The notes under the pieces: generated by a model
What the model saw: the letters and a program-made list of their open reading frames with translations, nothing else
What the model was told of the DNA's origin: nothing
The model's database searches: none
Shown here: positions 34,111-43,429 of the stretch, piece by piece
Layout of the letters: the number at the start of each line of letters is the position of its first letter
How positions within the stretch are numbered: position 1 is the first letter of the stretch
DNA from: Virgifigura sp964551315
Lineage (GTDB): Bacteria > Pseudomonadota > Alphaproteobacteria > Dongiales > Dongiaceae
Assembly: GCA_964551315.1 (NCBI GenBank)
Contig: CAZKCM010000016.1
Location: 7,730 to 71,729 of the forward strand
DNA length: 64,000 bases
Reading direction: 5' to 3'
Translations under genes and position numbers: made by a program

Positions 34111-35145
34111 AACCGCCGGACCGCCGCCTTCCGCCGGCCGCGCGGCGGGCGCCGGGCGGCGGCGGGCGGCGAGCGCGTCGTGCAGCTCGCGCAGCTTGGC
34201 CGGCAGCCCCTCGAGCCCGTTGGGGAGGAAGCGCACCGTGAGGATCAGGATGGCGCCGTAGATCGCCGGTCGCAGCTGGTCGAAGGCGCGGAACGCTTCG
34301 TCCACGATCGACAGCACGACGACGCCGATGATCGGCCCGGCGAAGGTGCCGGTGCCGCCGACGATCGTCCAGACCAGGACGTAGAGCATGATCGCGAGGC
34401 CGAAGCGGTCCGGGTTGATGGTGCCGACGTAGTGGGCCAGCAGCGCGCCCGCGATGCCGGCGAAGAACGACCCGGTCGCGAAGGCGAGCGTGCGGTAGCG
34501 CCGGGTGTCGACCCCCACCGATTCGGCCAGAACGTCCTTCCAGTGGATGGCGTTCAGCGTCAGTCCGATCCGCGACTTCTCGAGCCGGTACATGATCCAC
34601 AGGCACAAGGCCATGACCAGGGCCGTCAGGTAGTAGTAGTGGATCGGCGGGAAGGCGAGGCTGATCGTGTCGAAGCCGGGAATGGTGATTTCCGGCGCCG
34701 GGATCAGCTTGATGCCCTTGGGGCCGCCGAAGGGCTCACGGAACCGGTTCCAGGTGAGGCGGATCGCCTCGCCCGCCGCGAAGGAGCCGATCAGGAAGTA
34801 GAACCCCTTCATCCGGAACAGCGGGACGCTGAGGACATAGGCGATCAGCGCCGCCGCAACGCCGCCCAGCGGCATGGCGAGCCAGACGGACAGGCCGACC
34901 TGCTTGGACAGGATCGCGCTCGCGTAGGCGCCGACGCCCATCATCACCACGTGGATCAGCGACCATTCGCCGGTGATGGTGACGAAGCGGTAGCTGACCA
35001 CGAGGATGACGTTGATCAGCAGGAGGGTCAGGAAGATGAGCTGATAGGCGTTGACGACGAACGGCAGGAGGGCAACCAGGGCGGCCGCCGCCGCCAGGCC
35101 GAGCCACCGCCGCGCCGCCGCCTTCTTTCCGTCAGACCTTTTCAC
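34084..35145 (-). CDS. livM: Branched-chain amino acid ABC transporter permease LivM-like
   Basis: 353-aa membrane protein with about ten helices. GVGAYASAILSKQVGL and GTINPDRFGLAIMLYVLVWTIVGGTGT are family signatures (the EAA-like loop is in HWKDVLAESVGVDTRRYRTLAF). A charged Ala/Pro-rich tail follows. It overlaps livH by 14 bp. Confidence 0.92.
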   Translation of the reverse strand: MKRSDGKKAAARRWLGLAAAAALVALLPFVVNAYQLIFLTLLLINVILVVSYRFVTITGEWSLIHVVMMGVGAYASAILSKQVGLSVWLAMPLGGVAAALIAYVLSVPLFRMKGFYFLIGSFAAGEAIRLTWNRFREPFGGPKGIKLIPAPEITIPGFDTISLAFPPIHYYYLTALVMALCLWIMYRLEKSRIGLTLNAIHWKDVLAESVGVDTRRYRTLAFATGSFFAGIAGALLAHYVGTINPDRFGLAIMLYVLVWTIVGGTGTFAGPIIGVVVLSIVDEAFRAFDQLRPAIYGAILILTVRFLPNGLEGLPAKLRELHDALAARRRPAPAARPAEGGGPAVLPAADDRR

Positions 35146-36007
35146 CGGTTCCCATGATCCCTGTCGGCCGGACCACGAGCACCAGGAGCATGATCAGCAG
35201 CCCCAGAATCGTCGCGATGGTGCCGTCGAAGAACGTGGTCACGAAGGTGTGGAAGAAGGTGTACAGCACCGCCGCCAGCACCGCGCCCTCGAGGCTGCCG
35301 ATGCCGCCGACGATGATGACGATGAAGGCGGTCACGATGACGCCGTGGCCCATATAGGGATCGACCCGGACGAGCGGCGCCATGATTCCGCCCGCCGCCC
35401 CGGCCAGGCCGGCGCCCAGCCCCATGGCGATCAGCGAGAACCGGTCGATGCCGATGCCCTGCAAGGCGGCGGCCTCGGGATCCTGGGCGCAGGCGCGCAG
35501 GGCGAAGCCGGTCTTGGTGCGGTGCAGGAAGAGCCAGAGCAGGACCAGCAGGACGGCGGCCACCGCGATCACGATGACCCTCTGCCACGGGATTCGGACG
35601 CCCAGCCCGAACAGGTCGATGGTGCCGCGGGCCGCCGCCGGCACGTGCTTCATCAGGCCCAAGCCGCCGAACTCGACGGCCGCGACCTGAAGGATGAACA
35701 GCACGCCCACGGACATGATCAGGCCGCCCAGCGGATTGCCCCGCATCGGGCGAAAGAAGGCGCGCTCCATGGCCACGCCGATCAGCAGGACGAGGACGAG
35801 CGCCGCCGCGACCGCCGCGATGAACGGCCAAGCGTTCTGGGCGTAGAGGTACCAGACCGCGTAGGCGCCCACCATGAACAGCTCGCCGTGGGCGAAGTTG
35901 ATGATGCGCATGACGCCGAAGATGAGCACCAGCCCCACCGCCATGAGCGCCGTGGCGCTGCTGGCGACAAGGGCGTTCACGCAGGTCTGCAGGATGAGTT
36001 CGAGCAT
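35132..36007 (-). CDS. livH: Branched-chain amino acid ABC transporter permease LivH-like
   Basis: 291 aa, eight or so helices, with GLVLIFGVMRIINFAHGELFMVGAYAVW and RACAQDPEAAALQGIGIDRF, both diagnostic of LivH. It follows livK by 128 bp, a gap that contains a GC-rich palindromic repeat. Confidence 0.93.
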   Translation of the reverse strand: MLELILQTCVNALVASSATALMAVGLVLIFGVMRIINFAHGELFMVGAYAVWYLYAQNAWPFIAAVAAALVLVLLIGVAMERAFFRPMRGNPLGGLIMSVGVLFILQVAAVEFGGLGLMKHVPAAARGTIDLFGLGVRIPWQRVIVIAVAAVLLVLLWLFLHRTKTGFALRACAQDPEAAALQGIGIDRFSLIAMGLGAGLAGAAGGIMAPLVRVDPYMGHGVIVTAFIVIIVGGIGSLEGAVLAAVLYTFFHTFVTTFFDGTIATILGLLIMLLVLVVRPTGIMGTGEKV

Positions 36008-36078
36008 GCCTGTCCTGCCAAGTCACCTTGCGGTCCGGCCGAGAGCCGGGGCGCGACCGGCCTCCCGGTGCGCGGGAT

Positions 36079-36108
36079 CCTCCCCCTCCCGCAACGGGAG
36101 AAGGAGGA
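36079..36108. repeat. GC-rich palindromic dispersed repeat in the livK-livH gap
   Basis: CTCCCCCTCCCGC-aac-GGGAGAAGGAGG type palindrome; relative of the copy at 9384-9406. It may stabilise or attenuate the livK mRNA, as hairpins after binding-protein genes often do. Confidence 0.5.
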
Positions 36109-36135
36109 GTCGCGCACCGACCGCGACAAGCCCCC

Positions 36136-37419
36136 TCAGCCGCGCTGGCTCCAGAGCTGACCCAGATCGCTCATGTGCTTGATCATGAGGTCCTTGTGCT
36201 TCTCCCACCAGGCGGGAATGCTGCGGAACTCCACGATCGTCGCCTTGCCGTCGCGGATCTGGACCACCGGCCAGTTGCCGACCAGCGCGTTGTCGATGCC
36301 GAACAGCTCCTCGCCCCACCAGCGCGCCGAGCCGAAGACGTGCGGGCCCGTGCCGTCCGCCTTCATCGCCTCCAGCACCGCTTCGGGTTCCGTGGTGCCG
36401 GCCGTCTCCGCGGCGCTCTTCCACAGCTCCATGATCGCCGCGTATTCCCAGGACACCGCCGACCAGGTTCCCGGGTAGCGCTTGTTGTAGGTCTCGTAGA
36501 ACCCGTTGGGGTCCGGGAAGTTGATCTGCTTCTGGTTCATGGCCGGGTCGTCGAAGTCCGGGAACTGGAAGACGAACCCTTCCATGAACTCCGGCGACGT
36601 CTTGTCCATGATCTGCTTGTAGTTGTCGCAGGTGCAGGAAATGATCTGGCCCTCGAAGCCCTGCAGGAAGGCCTGCTCGGTCAGCAGGTTCACGAAGTCC
36701 GGATAGGCGGTGTCGAGGCAGAGGATGTCGGGGTTGGTCGCCAGCATCGAGGTCATGACCGGCGCGAAATCGGTCGTCGAGATGTCGAACAGCCGATCGT
36801 ACACGATCTCGATCCCGGCCGCCTCGAAGGCCGCGCGATAGGTCGCCACGGAGGGCAGCCCGAGCGCGTCCTCCTGGGCGCAGATGGCCACCGTCTTCAG
36901 CTCCGGGCGGTTCTCCGCCAGCCACTCCACCCCCGTCACGTTGTAGATCGGATGCACCTCCGCCGGCGCGATCAGATAGGGGGTGTCGGGCGACAGGTCG
37001 CTCGGCAGCAGGGTCGAGACCAGCATCTTCGCCCGGTTGGCGAAGGGCTGCACGCCCGGCCAGGGATCGCCGCCCAGCATCATGATGAACTTGACGTCGT
37101 CTTCCAGAACGAGCTTCTGGGCGCCCTGCAGCGCCTTGTCGGGCAGATACTCGTCATCGTAGGAGACGAACTCGATCCGGTGCGGCTCGCCGCCGATGTT
37201 GACCCCGCCGGCGGCGTTGACCTTCTCGGCCCAGATCTCGCAGCCATAGAGCCCCGGAAGCCCCCAGGCGGCCACCTCGCCGGTGAGCGGCGCGAGGAAA
37301 CCGATCCGAACCACCTTCTCCGCCGCGAAGGCCGGCCGCATCCGGGCCGTGCCCGCCAGCGCGAGCCCCGCCGCGGTCCCGCCCAGGAATCGACGGCGAT
37401 CGATCTCTCTTGCTTTCAT
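36136..37419 (-). CDS. livK: Branched-chain amino acid-type ABC transporter binding protein
   Basis: About 427 aa from ATG 37419. The N-terminus MKAREIDRRRFLGGTAAGLA is a Tat-type signal (R-R-x-F-L), so it is probably exported folded. The mature part begins VVRIGFLAPLTGEVAAWG, typical of Peripla_BP_6 proteins. It is first in the leftward unit with livH and livM. Ligand not inferable: family members bind branched-chain amino acids, amides, urea or aromatic acids. Confidence 0.88.
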   Translation of the reverse strand: MKAREIDRRRFLGGTAAGLALAGTARMRPAFAAEKVVRIGFLAPLTGEVAAWGLPGLYGCEIWAEKVNAAGGVNIGGEPHRIEFVSYDDEYLPDKALQGAQKLVLEDDVKFIMMLGGDPWPGVQPFANRAKMLVSTLLPSDLSPDTPYLIAPAEVHPIYNVTGVEWLAENRPELKTVAICAQEDALGLPSVATYRAAFEAAGIEIVYDRLFDISTTDFAPVMTSMLATNPDILCLDTAYPDFVNLLTEQAFLQGFEGQIISCTCDNYKQIMDKTSPEFMEGFVFQFPDFDDPAMNQKQINFPDPNGFYETYNKRYPGTWSAVSWEYAAIMELWKSAAETAGTTEPEAVLEAMKADGTGPHVFGSARWWGEELFGIDNALVGNWPVVQIRDGKATIVEFRSIPAWWEKHKDLMIKHMSDLGQLWSQRG

Positions 37420-37746
37420 GCTGCAGCGCTCCCTTGTTATGTGCGTTTCCTCACGGCCTTTGGCGGCCGTCGCTGCGGTTCCGATGTCCCGTTTGGCGAG
37501 CGGGCCGGACCTTTTTTTCTGGAAATCATGCGGTGAAGACCGCGCCGAAGTCCATAGAGGAATCGGCCGAAGAGACCAATTATGGACCAACAATCTTCGA
37601 TTTTTCGCTGGGTTACGGCGATTCCCAAGCCATTTCCATACCAATTGCGACTCGGTCCCGGAGTCGCGGCGGCCGCGCCGCCCCGCCATAGGGCAGACTG
37701 CCGGCCGTCGCCGCAAAGACGGATGTGGATGACCGGCGAAGCCCCG
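37420..37746. other. Gap upstream of livK
   Basis: 327 bp with lower GC in the middle (37555-37650). It must hold the livK promoter. I could not identify convincing -35/-10 boxes, operators, RNA or coding sequence. Confidence 0.4.
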
Positions 37747-38580
37747 TCAGAGCGCGGGTCGCGGCGGTTCGGCCGGGTGAACGAGCCCGGTCGCCGGATC
37801 GTATCGCGCACCGTACCGCCGGGCGACGCTGTCCGCCGACCGGCCGCCCGTCCTTGACGGCACCAAGCGGCCCCCGCTCGCCCGCAGTCCCCGCCAGAAC
37901 TCTTCGAGATAGGGCACCGCCTCGAACGCGCCCATCGCCTCCAAGACGGCGATCACGTAGTGCGTCGGCAAGGCGTCCTCCTTGAGCCTGAGCGACCAGT
38001 CCGGCGCCTCATCGCCGAGACCGAGAAGCGCCCGGAACCGGCGCCAATGAAGGACGACGATGAAGGAGAGCGCCATCAAGGGAACCATCTCGAGAAAGCT
38101 GTGGACGTGCTGCTCGATGGGCGTCACCTCGCGGCGCGTGATGGCGTAGCTCACGTCCCACAGCGCCGTTGCCTCGTGAAGGAAGAAGGAAACGATCATC
38201 AGGGCGAGCACGGGTTCGGTGATCTCGAGAAACAGGGCCGCGAGCACCGGAACGCCGACTTCGATCATCATCAAGAGGTGAATGAGCGACTCCTTGGCGC
38301 CGGTGGTCGTCTCGATGTGAGCGGCGCGATGGCAGATCCAGTCCGCCACGCCCGCGACGAGCCAGAGCGGCACGATGAAGTAGAGGAGGAAGCTCCGCGT
38401 GATCTCTTCCGTCGTCGGCGCCCCAGAAGCCGACGATCGTGGGGGTAGGACGGCCGATCGCGGACCGTCGCCCTCCGGCGCGGCGTGACGGCGCCGCGGG
38501 CTCCGGAGCAGAAGCCGGGCCGTGCCATAGCCCAGAGCCAAGGCGGAAACCGTGGTGAAAAGGGCACGCTTCGTTGGCAT
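37747..38580 (-). CDS. Histidine-rich multi-pass membrane protein, unknown function
   Basis: 277 aa. Four membrane segments lie between residues about 60 and 190. Histidine/glutamate clusters sit at helix ends: ICHRAAHIE, IHLLMMIE, FFLHEATALWD, and EQHVHSFLEM. Their spacing suggests a membrane metal (di-iron-like) site, but this is inference from the pattern. The C-terminus is a soluble, charged 80-residue extension. The family is a conserved hypothetical to me. Confidence 0.7.
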   Translation of the reverse strand: MPTKRALFTTVSALALGYGTARLLLRSPRRRHAAPEGDGPRSAVLPPRSSASGAPTTEEITRSFLLYFIVPLWLVAGVADWICHRAAHIETTTGAKESLIHLLMMIEVGVPVLAALFLEITEPVLALMIVSFFLHEATALWDVSYAITRREVTPIEQHVHSFLEMVPLMALSFIVVLHWRRFRALLGLGDEAPDWSLRLKEDALPTHYVIAVLEAMGAFEAVPYLEEFWRGLRASGGRLVPSRTGGRSADSVARRYGARYDPATGLVHPAEPPRPAL

Positions 38581-38844
38581 CTTCGACTCCCGGCCTGTGG
38601 AACGATGCGGCGGCGAACCGGCCCTTGCCGCGTGCGGGGCCGCGCGTCAACGCGCGACGCCGCGATGAAACGCAACCATCGCCTGGGGGTTCCCTGCCCT
38701 TCGCCGAGCCCGCGCTTCGGACCGTCCGCCGACGGCCCCCGCGCGCAAGATTTCGACGGCGACCGCGCGGCCGCTCGGCTAGACTGGCGCCCGCGACGAG
38801 CGGACGCCGAAGAGGCCCGCGCATGACGGTCGGGAGAACGAGGA

Positions 38845-39357
38845 ATGCATCACTTTTCCTTCATGGCGCGCTTCAACGCCTGGGTGAACGAAAAGCTGTA
38901 CGCCTGCGTCGCCGAGCTCGACGAGCCAAGATACCGGGCCGATTCCGGGCTGTTCTTCGGGTCCGTGCACGCGACGCTGAACCACATCCTGGTCGTCGAC
39001 CGGCTGTGGACCGGACGCATCCAGGGGATCGATCGCGGCGTCCGGTCCCTCGATCAGATCCTTTACGACGATTTCCCGTCGCTGCGCGCAGCGCGCCGGG
39101 AGGAGGATGCGAACATCGTCGCGCTCATGGACCGGCTCTCCGAAACGGACCTGCAATCCGCCGTGCGTTTCTGGACCGTGAAACGGGACAAGCAGATCGA
39201 GGCGCGGCGATGGGACCTGCTGACCGGCCTGTTCAACCATCAGACGCACCATCGAGGTCAGGTGTACGCCGTGCTGCTGCAGGCCGGTCTTTCGCTGCCG
39301 GACATCGACGTTGTCTATTACCTGGAGGAAACCGGCCAAGTGCGTCATGTCGCGTGA
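38845..39357 (+). CDS. DinB family protein
   Basis: 170 aa, four-helix bundle of the DinB/YfiT type. The three metal-ligand histidines are recognisable in HATLNHILVVDRLW and FNHQTHHRGQVYAVL. Members bind Zn or Ni and act in thiol-transferase or DNA-damage responses; the substrate here is unknown. The sulfatase-like gene starts 27 bp after its stop, so they may be cotranscribed. Confidence 0.85.
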   Translation: MHHFSFMARFNAWVNEKLYACVAELDEPRYRADSGLFFGSVHATLNHILVVDRLWTGRIQGIDRGVRSLDQILYDDFPSLRAARREEDANIVALMDRLSETDLQSAVRFWTVKRDKQIEARRWDLLTGLFNHQTHHRGQVYAVLLQAGLSLPDIDVVYYLEETGQVRHVA

Positions 39358-39383
39358 AGCGTGGCCGATCGATTAGAGACGAG

Positions 39384-40958
39384 ATGCAAAGGACACGAGA
39401 TCCCATGGCGGCAAGCGGTCTTCGGAAGGTGCTGTTCATCACGGCGGACCAGTGGCGCGGCGAGTGCCTGTCGGCCATCGGCCACCCTTGCGTCCGGACG
39501 CCACATCTGGACGCGCTCGCGGCCGAGGGTGTCCTGTTCCGCCGCCACTACTCCCAGGCCTCGCCCTGCGGGCCGGCACGGGCCAGCCTGCTCACCGGCA
39601 TGTACATGATGAACCATCGGTCCGTACGGAACGGCACGCCGCTCGACGCCCGGCACAGCAACATCGCGCTCGAAGCGCGCAAGGGCGGCTACGAGCCGAC
39701 CCTGTTCGGCTATACCGACACGAGTCCGGATCCCCGGCTCTACGCTCCGGGCGACCCGGCCCTCAGGACCTATGAGGGCGTGCTGCCGGGCATGGCGGTC
39801 GGCCTGCAGCTTCCCGACCACATGGCCGCCTGGATCGCCGACCTGAAGGCAAAGGGCTATCCCATCGAGGGCCGGCACGATGTCTACAGGCCGGTTGCCG
39901 ACTATCCGGGCGCCGAGGGGCGCGGCTACAGTTTCCGCCCGCCGGTCTTCCGCGCCGAGGACAGCGAGACCACCTTCATCGCCGACGCGGTGCTGCGGTT
40001 CCTGTCGGTGCGAACGAACCAGCCCTGGTTCGTCCACGCCGTGTTCCTCAGGCCCCATCCGCCCATCATTGCACCCGAGCCGTACAACGCCCTGTACGAT
40101 CCGGCCGCTGTGCCGCCGCCGGTGCGCGCCGCCTCGCCGGAGGCCGAGGCGGCCCAGCATCCCTACCTGGCCTATTTCCTCGCGCATCAGAAGGAGGCCG
40201 GCTGGTACGCGGAGTATCCCTACGACGTCCAGGCGATCGACGAGCGCGAGATCCGGCAGCTCCGCGCGACCTATTACGGCATGATCAGCCAGGTCGACGA
40301 TCAGATCGGGCGGCTGATGGCGCATCTGAAGGCGACCGGCGAGGACCGCCATACCCTCGTGGTCTTCACCTGCGATCACGGCGAGATGCTGGGCGATCAC
40401 TGGATGTGGGGCAAAGACGGCTATTTCGACGAGTCCTTCCACATTCCGCTGATCATCCGCGACCCGCGGCCGGAGGCCGACCGGTCCAGAGGCCGGGTCG
40501 TCGAGGCGTTCACCGAGGCGGTCGATGTCATGCCGACGATCCTCGAGTGGCTTGGCCTCGAGCCGCCGCCGCAATGCGACGGCCGGTCCCTGTTGCCCTT
40601 TCTCGAGGGCGGAACGCCCGAACGCTGGCGGCAGGAGGTGCATTGGGAGTTCGACTTCCGCGACCTCGTCGACCGGCGGCCGGAAACCGCGCTGGGCCTT
40701 GAGAGCGATCAATGCGCGCTGGCGGTGATCCGCGACCGGCGCGGCAAGTACGTCCACTTCGCCGGCCTGCCGCCGCTGTTCTTCGATCTGGAGAAGGACC
40801 CGCACCAGTTCGTCAACCGGGCAGAGGACCCCGCCTACACGGCCCGGGTGCTCGCCTACGCGCAGAAGATGCTGTCCTGGCGGATGGAAAACGACGAGCG
40901 GACGCTGACCGGGCTGCACCTGACCGAGTCCGGCGTGCTGGACCGGCGGCGGGGCTGA
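39384..40958 (+). CDS. Sulfatase / phosphonate monoester hydrolase-like enzyme
   Basis: 524 aa from ATG 39384 (ATG 39405 is an alternative). The N-terminal metal site VLFITADQWRGE and the formylglycine motif SPCGPARASLLTG (Cys62) are the sulfatase-superfamily signatures; TCDHGEMLGDHWMWGKDGYF holds the second metal site and general acid. The length and the WGK segment fit the phosphonate monoester hydrolase/arylsulfatase group. Cys62 must be converted to formylglycine by a separate maturase, which is not in the window. No signal peptide, so cytosolic. Confidence 0.88.
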   Translation: MQRTRDPMAASGLRKVLFITADQWRGECLSAIGHPCVRTPHLDALAAEGVLFRRHYSQASPCGPARASLLTGMYMMNHRSVRNGTPLDARHSNIALEARKGGYEPTLFGYTDTSPDPRLYAPGDPALRTYEGVLPGMAVGLQLPDHMAAWIADLKAKGYPIEGRHDVYRPVADYPGAEGRGYSFRPPVFRAEDSETTFIADAVLRFLSVRTNQPWFVHAVFLRPHPPIIAPEPYNALYDPAAVPPPVRAASPEAEAAQHPYLAYFLAHQKEAGWYAEYPYDVQAIDEREIRQLRATYYGMISQVDDQIGRLMAHLKATGEDRHTLVVFTCDHGEMLGDHWMWGKDGYFDESFHIPLIIRDPRPEADRSRGRVVEAFTEAVDVMPTILEWLGLEPPPQCDGRSLLPFLEGGTPERWRQEVHWEFDFRDLVDRRPETALGLESDQCALAVIRDRRGKYVHFAGLPPLFFDLEKDPHQFVNRAEDPAYTARVLAYAQKMLSWRMENDERTLTGLHLTESGVLDRRRG

Positions 40959-41029
40959 AAGCGGGCCTCGAAGCCGCCCTGGCGACCCGACGGCAAGAGA
41001 GCGTGCGAAGGGGCTCCCGTCGCGGGCGG

Positions 41030-42931
41030 CTACTCGGCGCCGGACCCCGATCGAGCGTGTCCGTCTTCGATGCTTCCGGACGCATCCTCGGATGCCGCGT
41101 CCTCGGTCTTCGACCGGCTCGCTCGTCGATGCCGCCGACGGTCCCGCCAGGACCGGAGGAGGGCCATGAGTTCCTTGCGACTCTGGAACAGCGGCAGCCT
41201 CGGCTGACCGGCCCGCGTCATTTCGAGCGCCAAGCCGAGCTCCGTGATCTGGCCGGCGGGATCGACGCTCCGGACGATGAACTCGACGGGTCCATAGGTG
41301 ATTCGGTCCCCGACCTCGACACCGCCCCGGAACTCCCGACCGAGGATGTCGGCAACGGTCAGGCCGCGGTCCCCGGGATCCACGGTAAAGCCGTAGCTTT
41401 CGGCGACATCGGTCAGCTTTGCGTTCGGCGCGAGACTGAAGTCGCCGTAGAATTGGCGATCCATCTGATCGACCGTCGCCGGGCTGGCGAAGAGCTTGTC
41501 GAGCAGGCGGACCTGTTGCGGCGGCGTAAAGATGTAGACATCGTCACCCGGCTGTAGCCGCCCCGCGGCATGGACGCGCATCGATCGTCCGTCGCGGACG
41601 ATCAGCGAAGGCCGCGCCCAGCGCGGGATCCGCTCGCCTTTTGCGACGGGGCTGTCGGGATTGATCCTGTAGACGACCAGTTCATGATGCGCCCGCCCCG
41701 GCAGCTCCAGCTCGACACGGTCCACCGGCCCGATCCGGGGCGGCACGACCAATCCGAGCCACCGCGCCATCGGCCGGATCGTCCAGCCCTGGATCAGGAG
41801 CGACGCCAGGACGACGATGAAGGCGACGTTGAAGAGCATCTGCCCGTTGGGCAAGCCGCCCAGAATCGGCACGATCCCCAGCAGAATGGACACGGCGCCG
41901 CGCAGGCCGACCCAGGCGACGAAGGTCGTCTCGTTCCGGCTGAAGCCGAACGGCAGGAGGCAGAGCCAGACGGCCAAGGGGCGGCCGATGAAGGTGAGAA
42001 CGAGGGCGAGGAGAATCGCAGGGAGCACGATCGCCGGAAACTCCGACGGCGTCGCGAGGAGGCCGAGCGTGAGAAACATCGTGATCTGGCTGAGCCAGGT
42101 CATGCCGCTCTGGAACCGCCGCAGCCGTTCCGTACCCCGGAGCTTGGCGTTCCCGGCGATCACCCCGGCGACATAGACCGCGAGAAAGCCGCTGCCGCCC
42201 AGCATACCGGTGGCCGCAAACAGGCAAATCGCGAGGCTCAGGACAAGAAGCGGGTAGAGTCCCTGCTCCAGATCGATCCGATTGACCGTCTGCGCGATCA
42301 GGAATCCCCCGGCCAGACCCAGGATCGCCCCCAGCCCCATCTGCTGCAGGAGGGCCAGCGCGAGGCCGATGGTCGGATTGTCGAGGGAGGGGTCCCCCGT
42401 GATGAATTCGACCAGCGTGATCGTCAGGAAGATCGCCGCCGGATCGTTGCTGCTCGATTCGACTTCCAGGGTGGACCGCACGCGATCACGGATCGTGATC
42501 CCGCCGACCCGAAGCAGAAAGAAGACCGCCGCGGCGTCGGTCGAGCTGATGATGGCCCCCATCAGAAGGGCCTCGGGCCAGGGAATCCAGAGCAGAAATC
42601 GGGCGGCGACCCCGACGATGACCGTCGTGAGGAGGACGCCGATCGTGGCCAGCGTCACGGCCGGCCAAGCCGCGATGCGGAAGCTTTGGAACCGCGTATC
42701 GAAGCCGCTGTCGAACAGGATGATCGCCAGGGCGATGCTGCCGATGAAGTAGGCGGCCGGCGCGTTGTCGAAGTCTATTCCGCCGGGTCCGTCCTCGCCG
42801 GCGCCGAGCCCGACCGCGAGAAAGATCAGCAGCAAGGGCGCCCCGATCCGGAAGGAAATCAGGCTGGTAAAGATACTGATGACGAGGAGGCCCGAGGCGA
42901 TGAGAATCGCCAGGTTCATCGGCTCGATCAT
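41030..42931 (-). CDS. CPA1-family K+/H+ (or Na+/H+) antiporter, NhaP2/CvrA-like
   Basis: 633 aa from ATG 42931, nine bp after AGGGAGGAA. The N-terminal 400 residues contain about 12 helices with FLAVGLGAGEDGPGGIDF, GAIISSTDAAAVFFLL and NDPAAIFLTI (ion-site Asp). A cytosolic TrkA-C domain (ELPGRAHHELVVYRI ...) and a CorC-like part follow, as in NhaP2. The last 40 residues are basic and acidic low-complexity. Cytoplasmic ion homeostasis is the likely role. Confidence 0.9.
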   Translation of the reverse strand: MIEPMNLAILIASGLLVISIFTSLISFRIGAPLLLIFLAVGLGAGEDGPGGIDFDNAPAAYFIGSIALAIILFDSGFDTRFQSFRIAAWPAVTLATIGVLLTTVIVGVAARFLLWIPWPEALLMGAIISSTDAAAVFFLLRVGGITIRDRVRSTLEVESSSNDPAAIFLTITLVEFITGDPSLDNPTIGLALALLQQMGLGAILGLAGGFLIAQTVNRIDLEQGLYPLLVLSLAICLFAATGMLGGSGFLAVYVAGVIAGNAKLRGTERLRRFQSGMTWLSQITMFLTLGLLATPSEFPAIVLPAILLALVLTFIGRPLAVWLCLLPFGFSRNETTFVAWVGLRGAVSILLGIVPILGGLPNGQMLFNVAFIVVLASLLIQGWTIRPMARWLGLVVPPRIGPVDRVELELPGRAHHELVVYRINPDSPVAKGERIPRWARPSLIVRDGRSMRVHAAGRLQPGDDVYIFTPPQQVRLLDKLFASPATVDQMDRQFYGDFSLAPNAKLTDVAESYGFTVDPGDRGLTVADILGREFRGGVEVGDRITYGPVEFIVRSVDPAGQITELGLALEMTRAGQPRLPLFQSRKELMALLRSWRDRRRHRRASRSKTEDAASEDASGSIEDGHARSGSGAE

Positions 42932-43054
42932 CGATGCCCGATTTCCTCCCTGATTGCAGTCGGCGGTTTCTTCGGAAATGGCACCACTTTGGCCAGACTT
43001 CAACGATTTCCATTCATCTTGACAGAAAAAGTTGACGAACCCATTTCTCAAATC

Positions 43055-43315
43055 ATGGTCACGCCGGAACAATGTCGAGCGGCGCGGGCCCTTTTGGGCT
43101 GGACGCAGATGGATCTGGCGGAGCGCTCCGGTATCGGCTGCAGCACGGTGCGGAGCTTCGAGAGCGGCCGGCACACCCTCATTCGGAGCAACATGGCCGT
43201 GCTTCGAGCCGCGTTGGAAGCCGCCGGCGTGATCTTCATCGACGCCGACGCCGAGGGGCCGGGCGTTCGCCTTCGAAACCGGGCGCCGGCCTACGCCAAC
43301 CGCACGGGGGTCTGA
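43055..43315 (+). CDS. Small XRE-family DNA-binding protein
   Basis: 86 aa starting MVTPEQCRAARALLGWTQMD; a canonical helix-turn-helix (LAERSGIGCSTVRSFESGRH) fills the first 60 residues. The tail AGVIFIDADAEGPGVRLR is shared by a common alphaproteobacterial family of short XRE proteins. It is divergent from the antiporter with a 123-bp intergenic region, so it could regulate it. Confidence 0.85.
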   Translation: MVTPEQCRAARALLGWTQMDLAERSGIGCSTVRSFESGRHTLIRSNMAVLRAALEAAGVIFIDADAEGPGVRLRNRAPAYANRTGV

Positions 43316-43429
43316 GGTCGGCGGCAGACAGCGCCCGTTCCTGGAACAGCCGCCCGGCCCGTGCCGCCCACCATTCCTCCCGGTTCGCGCGACCCGGGTC
43401 CGACCTCTCGCCGCAAGGGATGCCGACCG

